Source of the DNA: Mucilaginibacter psychrotolerans | Lineage (GTDB): Bacteria; Bacteroidota; Bacteroidia; Sphingobacteriales; Sphingobacteriaceae | Assembly: GCF_004519315.1 (NCBI RefSeq) | Contig: NZ_SOZE01000006.1 | Location: forward strand, 124,001-188,000 | Direction: 5' to 3' | DNA: 64,000 nt | Shown here: positions 9,682 through 18,675 of the stretch, in pieces | Position numbering within the stretch: position 1 is the stretch's first letter | Layout: every line of letters starts with the position of its first letter | Translations under genes and position numbers: made by a program | Notes under the pieces: model-generated | What the model saw: only the letters and a program-made list of their open reading frames with translations | Told to the model about the DNA's origin: nothing | Databases searched by the model: none

Positions 9682-10158
9682 ATGAATACTGTAACCATCT
9701 TAGATTACCGTCCATCCTTCAAAAATCATTTTACCAGTTTAGTTAAAGCATGACTTTCCGGAGTACTCAAAGGCACGCTTGAAACGGAAGACCAATTTAC
9801 CGTGCACAATCCGGACCAGGCCTATCTGCTCAACGGCGGCTTTATTTTTTTTGCTATGCTGGACGATAAATGTATGGGGAAAGTTGCATTGAAAAGGCTC
9901 GATGAGGATAGTTTTGAATTCGCAAAACTTTTCGTCTATCCCGAGGCTCGTGGCTTAGGGGTTGCTACGAAATTAATTGAACGCTGTATCAGCAGATGCC
10001 GGGAAAACGATGCGAAAGAATTATGGCTGCAAACTACGATGTCTATGCCACAGGCACATAAACTTTATTATAAACTCGGATTTGAGGATAAAGCCGCTCC
10101 AAAACAAATGGATGTACTCAACCGAACAGAGAAAATAATGGTCATCGATCTGCATTGA
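9682..10158 (+). pseudogene. GNAT-family N-acetyltransferase interrupted by an in-frame stop
   Basis: From the ATG at 9682 the frame reads MNTVTILDYRPSFKNHFTSL, then VKA, then TGA at 9751-9753, and continues open in the same frame to TGA at 10156. The downstream part is a good GNAT core: VYPEARGLGVATKLIERCI carries the acetyl-CoA pyrophosphate-binding R/Q-x-x-G-x-G/A-like motif, followed by ELWLQTTMSMPQAHKLYYKL and GFED. The stop sits where related proteins tend to have tryptophan (one-base TGG to TGA change is inferred). An internal GTG or the ATG at 9802 could give a shortened protein lacking the first strand and helix. Probably a recent nonsense mutation; a sequencing error is the alternative. 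It neighbours the SDR remnant, so the whole segment seems to be decaying. Confidence 0.75.
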
Positions 10159-10482
10159 ACAGGCTTTTAGATTTTCTTTCGAAACGAATCACGTGTCGAT
10201 TCATGCAACAGTCCTCAATGTATGAATCAAAAATTGCGAGATGGTTTTTGCGGGCTTATGAGAGTTGACTGCCGGGTCACCTTTCATTTAAGCGTGGAGC
10301 TTAGTTGTATCCTAATTCTACGGCAGACACCAACAATAATTCATTATCGAATCGGACCCTGCAGTTATTTTGCGAAATCGGAGGTCTAACGCTGGTTTGA
10401 TGATAGAAATCGGTCACCCGCCCTCTTCGTTGGTGGTTTATTTTATTGTTAATCAAGTAGAAGGAAATGTATAAATCACGGA
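10159..10482. other. Intergenic stretch, nothing recognised
   Basis: 324 bases between the broken GNAT gene and the 3' end of the FAD oxidoreductase. A 61-codon frame on the minus strand shows no similarity I recognise. A short inverted pair (GAATC/GATTC near 10186-10202) flanks CACGTGTC but has no terminator-like T-run. Confidence 0.4.
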
Positions 10483-11868
10483 TCAATCCGGTTGTAACAG
10501 CTCTGGCTGATACTTTTTGGTGATTTCCTCCGCTAGTATAATGCCGTCATCAATAGCATTTTCCATCCCATAATTAAAATGCAAGGATGCTATCCTGCCG
10601 GTAATGTAAAGGTTTCTAAACCCGACCAACTGATCTAACAGCTTAGCCCGGCTATCCTCCAGATTTAAATCGGGAACCTGGAATGCATCTGCAACCTTCT
10701 TTATGGTATGATCGATTACATTTAAATTGATGTATAAATTGGTTTTTTTTATTTCCTGCTCCAAAAAAAGCATTAAATCACTATCGCCGTAATTCCATAT
10801 CAAGTCAGTTTTATCGCACCATATTTCAACTAAAAGTATGTTAAAGGTGTCTGACTCATCAGGTTTAAACTCGTTAAAATTTGTGATTCTTGTAATCTTT
10901 ATCAGATCTGAATAGATATAAATACATTGGCCTTCGGCAGCTTGGTCAAAATGTACTTTTAAATATACGAGGATGTCACTCCTGAAGGTCATTGCTGCGT
11001 GTGGTATAATAGAGAGGCCTTCCTGCGTTTTTAATAAGCCAATTAGCGATAGAACCGGGATTGTGCAAATAATAAGGTCATATTCCTTGGTAGTTCCATC
11101 GGCCAAAACCAATTGAGTTATGCTGTCTCGGGACGCTGTGCATACCAATTTATTGATGGAAACCCCTAAACAAAATTTTCCGCCTTGTAGCTCAGTTTGG
11201 GTTTTTAATGCATTCCACAGATCGGAAAAGCCATTGGTGGGATAAATGTAATTTGCAGGTTCTTTTTTTAGTTGGAGCCGCTGCGTTAATTTGCGTGAGA
11301 TTAAACGTACCGGCGAAGAAAAGTCATTAAACCCTAAGAGGGCTTTAGCAAAAACATCTGATACCTGGTCGCCGTTTAGCGACCATAACTTCGTACAAAA
11401 ACTTTCGAAAAAGTTTTTGTGCAAAAATTCGCCCAGATATTTTTTAACAAATATGCCGGCAGTACCATCGTTAGGCGTTGGGGCAGAGAACACTTGTTTT
11501 AGCATACCGGCTGTTGCTGCTAATAATTGCTTAACGCTAAGTTTTTTGATAAGATCTGCCGGGCCTGGAGGGTATATAAAAAGTTTATTTAAGCTAAGGA
11601 TAAATGTTCGGCGCTCATACGGCTTGTATTTTCCGGCAAGTGCTGTTAGTACCAATTCCTTCACGACTGCCTTGTTACCCACGTCTAAAAAGTGAGGTCC
11701 TATTTCGATGTTCCTATCCCATAGTCTGATCGATTTGGCAAAACCGCCAACTTCTTTAGCCGTATCGTAAACATCAACAACAAAGCCGTTTTTTGTAAGC
11801 TGATGGGCTGTGGTCAGCCCGGCGGGCCCCGCACCCAAAACTGCAATTTTTATTGGGTTTTTACTCAT
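10483..11868 (-). CDS. NAD(P)/FAD-dependent amine-oxidase-like oxidoreductase
   Basis: A 461-residue flavoprotein. The N terminus has a dinucleotide-binding fold (IKIAVLGAGPAGLTTAHQL, residues 6-24, GxGxxG) followed by the acidic end of strand 2 (VDVYD) and a GG-turn (KEVGGFAKSI). The later DLIICTIPVLSL and the C-terminal NLYITGRIASLHFNYGMENA give the second FAD-contact region typical of protoporphyrinogen oxidase / UDP-galactopyranose mutase-like enzymes. In Bacteroidota such proteins are common in exopolysaccharide loci. Its gene lies 50 nt downstream of the sugar transferase fragment on the same strand, which fits a former polysaccharide operon. The substrate is unknown. No signal peptide, so cytoplasmic. 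The gene is full length. Confidence 0.75.
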   Translation of the reverse strand: MSKNPIKIAVLGAGPAGLTTAHQLTKNGFVVDVYDTAKEVGGFAKSIRLWDRNIEIGPHFLDVGNKAVVKELVLTALAGKYKPYERRTFILSLNKLFIYPPGPADLIKKLSVKQLLAATAGMLKQVFSAPTPNDGTAGIFVKKYLGEFLHKNFFESFCTKLWSLNGDQVSDVFAKALLGFNDFSSPVRLISRKLTQRLQLKKEPANYIYPTNGFSDLWNALKTQTELQGGKFCLGVSINKLVCTASRDSITQLVLADGTTKEYDLIICTIPVLSLIGLLKTQEGLSIIPHAAMTFRSDILVYLKVHFDQAAEGQCIYIYSDLIKITRITNFNEFKPDESDTFNILLVEIWCDKTDLIWNYGDSDLMLFLEQEIKKTNLYINLNVIDHTIKKVADAFQVPDLNLEDSRAKLLDQLVGFRNLYITGRIASLHFNYGMENAIDDGIILAEEITKKYQPELLQPD

Positions 11869-11918
11869 TATGATTGATTAAACAATAGGATTGATAATGG
11901 GTCCAAATCAATGATAAA

Positions 11919-12165
11919 TTAATTTTTATTGACGGCATTTACTGATTGCAGTAATATCGCCAAATCTAATTTAAGCGAGAGTGAGCGGATGTAAAACAAA
12001 TCGTATTTAAATTTCATACGTTCCTCATCTAAGGTGGTCGTATATCCCTGTCTAACTTGGGCAAGCCCCGTTATGCCAGGGCGTATCTCGTGCCGCCTAT
12101 TATAGTTGGGGATGTTTTGCAAGTAATAATCGTAAAAATTAACCGGTACAGGGCGTGGGCCAATT
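11919..12165 (-). pseudogene. 3' fragment of an undecaprenyl-phosphate sugar transferase (WcaJ/bac_transf family)
   Basis: The recognisable part starts at LIGPRPVPV and runs through RRHEIRPGITGLAQV and KYDLFYIRSLSLKLDLAI to NAVNKN: the C-terminal ~80 residues of bacterial sugar transferases, which start polysaccharide synthesis on the undecaprenyl carrier. The N-terminal membrane segment and the first half of the catalytic domain are absent. Upstream of about 12165 the sequence belongs to a GH2 gene in another frame. An ATG at 12200 opens this frame through GH2-derived codons (MLVRSGLRSIR), giving a 93-codon chimeric frame that is unlikely to be functional. The break point joins an exopolysaccharide locus to the glycan-degradation locus. 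Confidence 0.75.
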
Positions 12166-13602
12166 AAGCGGATCGAGCGTAGCCCACTCCTTACCAACAT
12201 CTACAATGGCTGATGTAACCGGACGTGTGGTGTCTATCTTTTTTATAGCATCGGCAAGCATTTTCGCTGTTTCTACTGCTTCGGGGCTACCCCTTTCCAC
12301 TACTTCGTTACCAATGCTCCAAATGATGATGGAGGGGTGATTACGGTCGCGCAAAACCATGGCATCTATATCGCGTTTCCACCATTGGTTAAAATATTGG
12401 GCATAATCCTGTTTATTTTTGCCTGTTTTCCAACAATCGAATGATTCGTCAACAACCAGTAAGCCCAACCTGTCGCAAGCATTTAAAAAAGCCTCCGAAG
12501 GGGGATTGTGAGAAGTTCTTACCGCGTTAAATCCCGCTTCTTTGAGCAACGCTATCTTGCGCTCCTCTGCACGGTCAAAAGCGGCTGCACCCAGGCAACC
12601 GTTATCATGATGCACGCAACCGCCATTCAGCTTTACGGTTTTGCCATTGAGCTGAAACCCATTTTCGGTAGTGAACTTTACAGAACGTATGCCAAAACCC
12701 GTCTCTGTTTCGTCAACTATCTTTTTATTTTGCAGTACCTGTACGCGGGCATTGTATAATGCAGGGCTTTCCGGTGTCCATAGCTGTGGATTTGTTACCG
12801 TTATCGTTTGGGCAACTTCTTTCTCGCTATTAGCCGCCAGCTCCAACTTGATTTCACCATTACCGGCATTTCTAGCACCTGCGCCTTGTAATGGTGTACT
12901 TAAAACGATGCGCTTAGGCAAACCGGTTTCGTTTTTTACCAGTGTTTTAATTTGAACGATTGCCTTTTTTGAAGATACAGCAGGGGTTGTAATGGCAACG
13001 CCCCAATGGGCTATGTGCACAGCTTCGGTAGCGATCATCCAAACGTGGCGATAGATGCCTGAACCACTGTACCAGCGGCTGTTAACTTGTTGCGAATTGT
13101 CTACCCGCACCGCTATCACGTTCTCCTTATTAAAATCCAGGTAAGGAGAAAGGTCATAACTAAAGGATGAATAGCCATACCGGTAAGTCCCAAGCGATTT
13201 TCCGTTGATAAAAACTTCGGCATTCATATAAACCCCTTCAAAATAAACGGACACTTTTTTGCCATTCCATTCATCCGGAGCTTTAAAGGTTTTACGATAC
13301 CAGCCAATACCCGCCGGGAAATATCCGCCGGCACCACCCGTTGGGTTTTTAGGGCTTACTTTACCTTCTATACTCCAATCATGGGGTAGACCGAGGCTTC
13401 TCCATGCCTTATCGTTAAAATCCCTCAATTTGGCCGAGGCTGTATCTCCCAGAAAGAACTTCCATTGATCATCAAACAATTGCTTTCGTTCCAACTCGCC
13501 GGAATTTTGAGCCCGGCACACAAGGTTACCAGCCAAAAACAAAATGGTTACAACTATCGCTTTAATATAACTGGTAATAATGTAGGTTTTACGCAGATTC
13601 AT
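12139..13602 (-). pseudogene. GH2 glycoside hydrolase truncated at its 3' end
   Basis: 487 codons, with signal peptide (VVTILFLAGNLVCRAQ), the GH2 sugar-binding jelly roll (PTGGAGGYFPAGIGWYRKTF), the Ig-like domain and the first part of the TIM barrel. The acid/base motif is present (IIIWSIGNEVVERG, E433). After TLDPL near 12165 the reading frame enters sugar-transferase DNA out of frame, adding NWPTPCTG before a stop. The catalytic nucleophile, which in the neighbouring GH2 lies ~75 residues after the acid/base, is missing, together with all C-terminal domains. An active enzyme is therefore not expected. It follows the intact GH2 gene by 33 nt and was probably its operon partner, acting as a beta-galactosidase or similar before the deletion. 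Confidence 0.8.
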
Positions 13603-13635
13603 ATTAGGGTGTACTTTCTTATAGCAATTTCTGTT

Positions 13636-16116
13636 CTATTGCACTTTAATAACAACTTCATCTCCCTTAAGCGTTTCGGAAGATGCTTTCAACCGGATTT
13701 CCCCTGCTTGTTTATTTGATTGAACCAGCACCAAACAATATCCGTTAAAGGCCATTCGCTGGCTGGCTTTATCCGGTTCGTGGCTGCTGGGGTTTCCATT
13801 ACCCGTACCAATAATCCTTCCGGGGCCTTCTATCGAAAACTTTACCAGGTTCGCCGCTGTAGGCACTACCCTACCTTTGGCATCTTTAATGGCAACCCGT
13901 ATAACCGCAACGTCGGTACCATCTGCTTTAAGTACCTCAACATCGCTATTTAACGCCACCTGTGCCGTAGCCGTTGTGGTTTCAACAACATCGCTGGTTA
14001 CTAATTTGCCGTTTGTATATCCCCTGGCTTCCAGTTTACCGGGTTTATATACCAGTTTCCATATCAGCTTGGTATAGGGAACAGCTTTTTGCCTGCTTAT
14101 TTTTTTGCCATTGAGGAATAACTCCACCTCGTCGCAGTTGGTATAACAATGTACGGTTACGCTGTCGCCTTCTTTGCCAGGCCAGTTCCAATGCGGGAAA
14201 ATATGGACTACGGGTTTATCCCCCCAGGCGGCTTTATAGGCATAATAGCCATCTTTAGGGAATCCGCATACATCCATAATACCGAAATGCGAAGACACGC
14301 TTGGCCACTGAAACGGTGTAGGCTCCCCGCGGTAATCGAAGCCTGTCCATACGAAGGTTCCACCCAAAAAAGGATATTTTACAATGTCGGCCCAATCCTC
14401 GCCCGGTAACGGTCCCCAGTCGGGTTGCCATTTACCTAAGTTTGATACATAAGTCTTACCCCAATCATTCACATATTCCCCACGGGTGGAAACATAGCTT
14501 GTAGATTCGGTACAAAAGATCACCCGGTTGGGATAATTCTCATGATCTTTTACATAAGCCAGCCCTTTATCGCCATAGTTATAGCCAACAACATCTAATT
14601 CATTGCTGTATCCTCCATCATTCCTTGCATGGTTCATTGCAGCGGTTACCGGTCGGGTGGGATCAATTTTATGTACGGTTTCCACTAATGTTTTCAGGAT
14701 ACGTGCCCCGGTTACCGTTCCCTGTATCGCTTCTTCGTTTTCCATGCCCCACATAAATACCGACGGATGATTCCTGTCCCGGTACAACATGGTCGACAAA
14801 TCCTTCAGCCCTTGTTCCGAACCCGACAAGTGACGGTTTTCGTCCATAACCAGCATCCCTATACTGTCGCACATATTCAATAGCTCAGGCGTAGGCGGAT
14901 GATGAGAACAACGATAGGCGTTGCTGCCCATTTCTTTGAGCAGCTTTAATTTGTAGAGGTTTATCTTATCAGGCAGGGCAACACCAATACCGGCAAAATC
15001 CTGGTGGTTGCAAGTACCTTTCACCGGATAATACTTCCGGTTTAGAAAAACCCCGTTGCGGTTTATTTCCACGGTTCTTACACCAAAGGTTGTTTCATAA
15101 GTATCTACCATGTTCCCGTTCTCCCAAACCTCCGTCCGTATTTTATAAAGGTTGGGGGTTTCGGGCCACCATAGCCGGGGTTTGTTAATTGCGCCGGTCT
15201 GGCTTATTTCAGTTGTACCCAATGGTTCAATTGAGCAAAGAGATGTTTTGGTATCTAATACAAGGCCTTTACTATCCAAAATGGTTGAAACAAGCTTCGC
15301 GTTTTTTGGCGTGCTGTACTCATTTCTCAAAGTAGTTTTCATGTTAACCGTTGCCGCTGCATCGGAAACTATGGGTGTGGTCACATAAGTTCCAAACCGG
15401 CCAACATGTAACCTGTCTGTTGTTATAAGCCAAACATGCCTGTAAATGCCGGCACCCTCATACCACCAGCCTTCGGGCTGGGTAGCATCAACTTTTACCA
15501 GCATCACGTTTTTCCCTTCGTTGCCGTATCGTAAAACATCGGTCAGGTCGTAGTTACATGGCGTGTAGCCACTTTGATGGGTGCCCATCAGATGCCCGTT
15601 AACCCAAACGGTACTATTTCTAAAAATACCATCAAACTCCACAGATACTTTTTTACCCTTACTTGCTTCAGGAATTTCAAATTCTTTACGGTAAAAACCT
15701 ATACCTGTGGGTAAATACCCGCTGCCGGCAGGCTGACTGCCCAGGGTATTATCATGCACGAAAGTACCCTCAATGGCCCAGTCATGCGGAAGATCTACTT
15801 CATTCCAGTCGACCTGTTTTAATACTCTGGCACTTTCAAAGTTCGTATAATCAAGGGCCGTATCTTTTTTTGTAATAACGGGCACATTCGTATCTGTTAT
15901 GCCGCCCTGGCCTACCCTTACTGCAAGTTTTATAGCGATATCGCCTTTATGAAACTGCCAGTTAAAGTCGAATTTCTCTTTTGTTCTTTTGGGCGAGCCC
16001 GCCTGTTTGTTTTGTGCAGTTGCATCCGTAAGATTCAAAGCCGAAAGCAAGAAGGATGATACCCCCAAAAGCAATATTTGAAGCACCTGATTTTTAAAGT
16101 GTGTATATCTGTTCAT
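13636..16116 (-). CDS. GH2 beta-galactosidase-like enzyme, secreted
   Basis: 826 residues with an N-terminal signal segment (VLQILLLGVSSFLLSAL). Order: jelly-roll sugar-binding domain (about 50-240, including WWYEGAGIYRHVWL), Ig-like domain (about 245-350), TIM barrel (about 355-670) and C-terminal Ig-like/Big domains. The acid/base is E461 (MWGMENEEA) and the nucleophile E537 (IFCTESTS); HHPPTPELLNMCD is the usual substrate-site loop. Such enzymes remove terminal beta-galactosides, less often glucuronides or mannosides. Periplasmic or surface location is expected. It lies downstream of the beta-helix gene (161 nt) and GH42 in one direction, and upstream of the truncated GH2. In a xyloglucan-type locus it would strip galactose from side chains; the sugar specificity is inferred. 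Confidence 0.85.
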   Translation of the reverse strand: MNRYTHFKNQVLQILLLGVSSFLLSALNLTDATAQNKQAGSPKRTKEKFDFNWQFHKGDIAIKLAVRVGQGGITDTNVPVITKKDTALDYTNFESARVLKQVDWNEVDLPHDWAIEGTFVHDNTLGSQPAGSGYLPTGIGFYRKEFEIPEASKGKKVSVEFDGIFRNSTVWVNGHLMGTHQSGYTPCNYDLTDVLRYGNEGKNVMLVKVDATQPEGWWYEGAGIYRHVWLITTDRLHVGRFGTYVTTPIVSDAAATVNMKTTLRNEYSTPKNAKLVSTILDSKGLVLDTKTSLCSIEPLGTTEISQTGAINKPRLWWPETPNLYKIRTEVWENGNMVDTYETTFGVRTVEINRNGVFLNRKYYPVKGTCNHQDFAGIGVALPDKINLYKLKLLKEMGSNAYRCSHHPPTPELLNMCDSIGMLVMDENRHLSGSEQGLKDLSTMLYRDRNHPSVFMWGMENEEAIQGTVTGARILKTLVETVHKIDPTRPVTAAMNHARNDGGYSNELDVVGYNYGDKGLAYVKDHENYPNRVIFCTESTSYVSTRGEYVNDWGKTYVSNLGKWQPDWGPLPGEDWADIVKYPFLGGTFVWTGFDYRGEPTPFQWPSVSSHFGIMDVCGFPKDGYYAYKAAWGDKPVVHIFPHWNWPGKEGDSVTVHCYTNCDEVELFLNGKKISRQKAVPYTKLIWKLVYKPGKLEARGYTNGKLVTSDVVETTTATAQVALNSDVEVLKADGTDVAVIRVAIKDAKGRVVPTAANLVKFSIEGPGRIIGTGNGNPSSHEPDKASQRMAFNGYCLVLVQSNKQAGEIRLKASSETLKGDEVVIKVQ

Positions 16117-16277
16117 AATTTAAATTGATAAGCAACTCCTGACTTACCGAACGGTTAAGCGGGCTGGCTTGTGATCACATTAACTTCTGCGTATCCTCTG
16201 TAATAGTTACCCTATAGTTTTGTACGCGACAAGAATACGTTACCTCCAAAAAACATCGTATTCATAAATGCATATCA

Positions 16278-18644
16278 TTACATTTTCACTTCCATCTTTC
16301 GCTTCAGTTGCTGCTGGTTACGAAAGATCACTATTTCGGTATTTTTCCAGGTAACCGTATTCCGGGCTTCTTGCAGTTCTTTAAGAGTGCCGACCTGTTT
16401 GCGATTAAAAGCAAGAATTACATCATTAGTCTGAAGGAATGCTGAGGCAGCCGATCCGGGTGCAACCGAGAGGACTAATACACCTCTTATCCTATCCATG
16501 CCTGTAGCAGATTGCTCGCCGGCTGTACTAAGGCTTTTTACCTTCGCCCCCATAAAGTCTATCGTTTCATCTTTGGCTAAATTATTGGCAATTATGGTCG
16601 TCGGGAAAACAGGCTTTTTAGCGATCTTCTTCAGCCCTACCGAGACTACGCCAAAGCTATCCATCGAGAAATTTTTGAAGCCAACCGACAAAGCAGCGGC
16701 ACCTTGTTTTACCCGAAAATCTCCTTTTTCGGAATTTTCAAAGGTTAAAGGCCCGTATACAGAATGGCTATCTGTTCCGCGTGAGCGGGCTTCGGCTAGT
16801 GAAGCGGAATCAGGAAAAGCGTTGTAATCAATTTCACGGCCCCAGTCGGCAATACCGATGGGCAGGTATGCCGCCTGCACGATATTGTGGCGGAATATAT
16901 CCCCACTGTTTTTAAACCAAACATGGGGGTGAAAAGTATTATTGACCATGATATTGTTTTCAACTACACGTTTTACACCTTCCCGCAGCTTAATACCTCC
17001 GTTTAAACACAAGTTATTGTAAATATAATAATTGCTTGATCCATCGTCCAGGTCGATATCCCAACCGTGATCGCAGCGGAAACGGTTGTACCGAAGGGTG
17101 ATTGGTTTCACTACATCAAGGAGCGCTAAACCGGGGTTTTCGGCAACAATTGAATCAAGCTTCTTTTTGTCCGGTTGCCAGTAGCGGTCGCGCCCCCAGG
17201 AGTTGAAAGAACCGTGGTCTCCGGTTTCCTTCACGGTATTAAAGATATCGTTATATTCAATTATATGCCCTCCCCATGTGCCTTCGCTCACATTGATGCC
17301 TGCACGGGGAACATCGTAAATGGTATTGTGGCTTACCACAATATCGCTACACATGGATAGCTCTACCCCTGCCGATTGCTTTTCTACGTAACCGAGGTTA
17401 AACATCAGGTTATCATAAACTTTACAGTCTTTTGGATAATTGTTTGTTTTGGGCCCGGGTGTAAGGTCTATTTTCGCCAGTGATATGTACTCGTTATATT
17501 CAAAACTCGGAGATCGTACAGCTGCCGGGTCGCCTACAAAACAGATCGCACTTGCACCAATTTCGGAGATCCGGCACCCGGATACTTCGCAGCCGCGATT
17601 AAATTTATTGAAAAACACAGCATTACCCCCCAAATTTTCGAGTACACATTTTTCCAGTCGGCAACTTACCGCACCTGTGTAGAATACCGCACCACCCCGG
17701 TAAATTGTCCAGTCGCTGCGCAGCAAGGGCTCTTTGTTTTGCATAAAGGTGCGTGCAGTTTGCGTTAAGGTAAGGGCGGAGATGGTGATATTCTTCACCG
17801 GCTGTTCCTCGGTGCCTCTGAATTCGAATAAATGGGGTACCTGGGGTGTCTCAAATTTTGCAGTCTTCAAATCGAACCCTTTCGGCGGCGAATAGTACAA
17901 GATTCTGGTGTTATGATCATAAAACCATTCGTTAGCGGTATCAAGTTCTTCAAAAACATTCTCTACATAGCGATATCTTTCGTGCATGCCAGAGCGGCGG
18001 TTATTTTGCCAGCCCCCTTCCAGCACAGGCAGGCCACTACTGTCTTTCCCTTTAATGAGGAAATGAAAATCTCCCCACCTGGCTTCGTGCAATGCATGTA
18101 CGTATCCTCCTGCAGGCGATGCCCACTTTGCTGCCCGGCCCTTGCCGATGGCATCTGCCGCAGTGCCACCCATTATTTGTGCCGAAGCGTCATAATTAGG
18201 GTAACGGGCCATGTGCTGAAGCTTTCCGTTAACAAACAACTCATCAAAAACAAGGTGCTGCGTAATCTTTGCCTGCCAGATACCATTTTTATATGGCGTC
18301 CAGTTCAAACGGCTAAGCGCCACGCTGCCGCTCACAACAGCTACCTGGTGCTCTACACTGGTCAAAACCAAGGGTTCATTATCTTTCCTCGAATCGGCCG
18401 GGGTAAATATTACCGGTTTACTTAAGTGATAGGTACCGCCAAATAACCTGATGAAAACAGCCCCAGGTGTTTTCCGCGCCAAAGTCAAAGCGGCGCTTAT
18501 GGAAGCAACCGGCTTGCTGCGGGTGCCGGGGTTGCCATCGTTCCCCGTGGCAGAAACATACAGGTTTGTTTGTGCGGCTGCGTGCACCGGCCATAACAAA
18601 ACAGCAAATAATGCTGCAGCCGTAAGCGTCCTAATAGTTGCCAT
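16278..18644 (-). CDS. Right-handed beta-helix protein with C-terminal PDZ domain
   Basis: 788 residues. Signal peptide about 1-24 (AALFAVLLWPVHAAAQ), then LYVSATGNDGNPGTRSKPVA, the usual entry of secreted parallel beta-helix carbohydrate-active proteins. The helix spans about 40-640, with repeat-like turns (YNDIFNTV, NNIMVNNTFHP) and the acidic motif DHGWDIDLDDGSSNYYIYNN, which recalls GH120-like/pectinolytic helices. The last ~95 residues look like a PDZ domain (GVLVLSVAPGSAASAFLQT, NDVILAFNRKQV). It starts 31 nt after the GH42 gene, so the two are cotranscribed. It probably acts on a xyloside- or uronate-containing glycan; the exact activity is not decided. The PDZ end may hold the enzyme to a partner protein. 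Confidence 0.7.
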   Translation of the reverse strand: MATIRTLTAAALFAVLLWPVHAAAQTNLYVSATGNDGNPGTRSKPVASISAALTLARKTPGAVFIRLFGGTYHLSKPVIFTPADSRKDNEPLVLTSVEHQVAVVSGSVALSRLNWTPYKNGIWQAKITQHLVFDELFVNGKLQHMARYPNYDASAQIMGGTAADAIGKGRAAKWASPAGGYVHALHEARWGDFHFLIKGKDSSGLPVLEGGWQNNRRSGMHERYRYVENVFEELDTANEWFYDHNTRILYYSPPKGFDLKTAKFETPQVPHLFEFRGTEEQPVKNITISALTLTQTARTFMQNKEPLLRSDWTIYRGGAVFYTGAVSCRLEKCVLENLGGNAVFFNKFNRGCEVSGCRISEIGASAICFVGDPAAVRSPSFEYNEYISLAKIDLTPGPKTNNYPKDCKVYDNLMFNLGYVEKQSAGVELSMCSDIVVSHNTIYDVPRAGINVSEGTWGGHIIEYNDIFNTVKETGDHGSFNSWGRDRYWQPDKKKLDSIVAENPGLALLDVVKPITLRYNRFRCDHGWDIDLDDGSSNYYIYNNLCLNGGIKLREGVKRVVENNIMVNNTFHPHVWFKNSGDIFRHNIVQAAYLPIGIADWGREIDYNAFPDSASLAEARSRGTDSHSVYGPLTFENSEKGDFRVKQGAAALSVGFKNFSMDSFGVVSVGLKKIAKKPVFPTTIIANNLAKDETIDFMGAKVKSLSTAGEQSATGMDRIRGVLVLSVAPGSAASAFLQTNDVILAFNRKQVGTLKELQEARNTVTWKNTEIVIFRNQQQLKRKMEVKM

Positions 18645-18675
18645 TTCGTCCTATCGCTATATAAAAAAAACTTGT

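Noticed and set aside
10301..10486. 61-codon minus-strand frame after the FAD oxidoreductase
   Set aside because: No recognisable motif, overlaps the oxidoreductase stop, composition like random sequence.
16197..16260. Possible promoter in the gap between the beta-helix and GH2 genes, and a TGTGATCACA palindrome nearby
   Set aside because: The palindrome (around 16170) is short and unlike the TGA-N6-TCA sites; operon read-through is a sufficient explanation.
17832..18425. 197-codon plus-strand frame
   Set aside because: Antisense to the beta-helix/PDZ gene, with no domain or start signal of its own.
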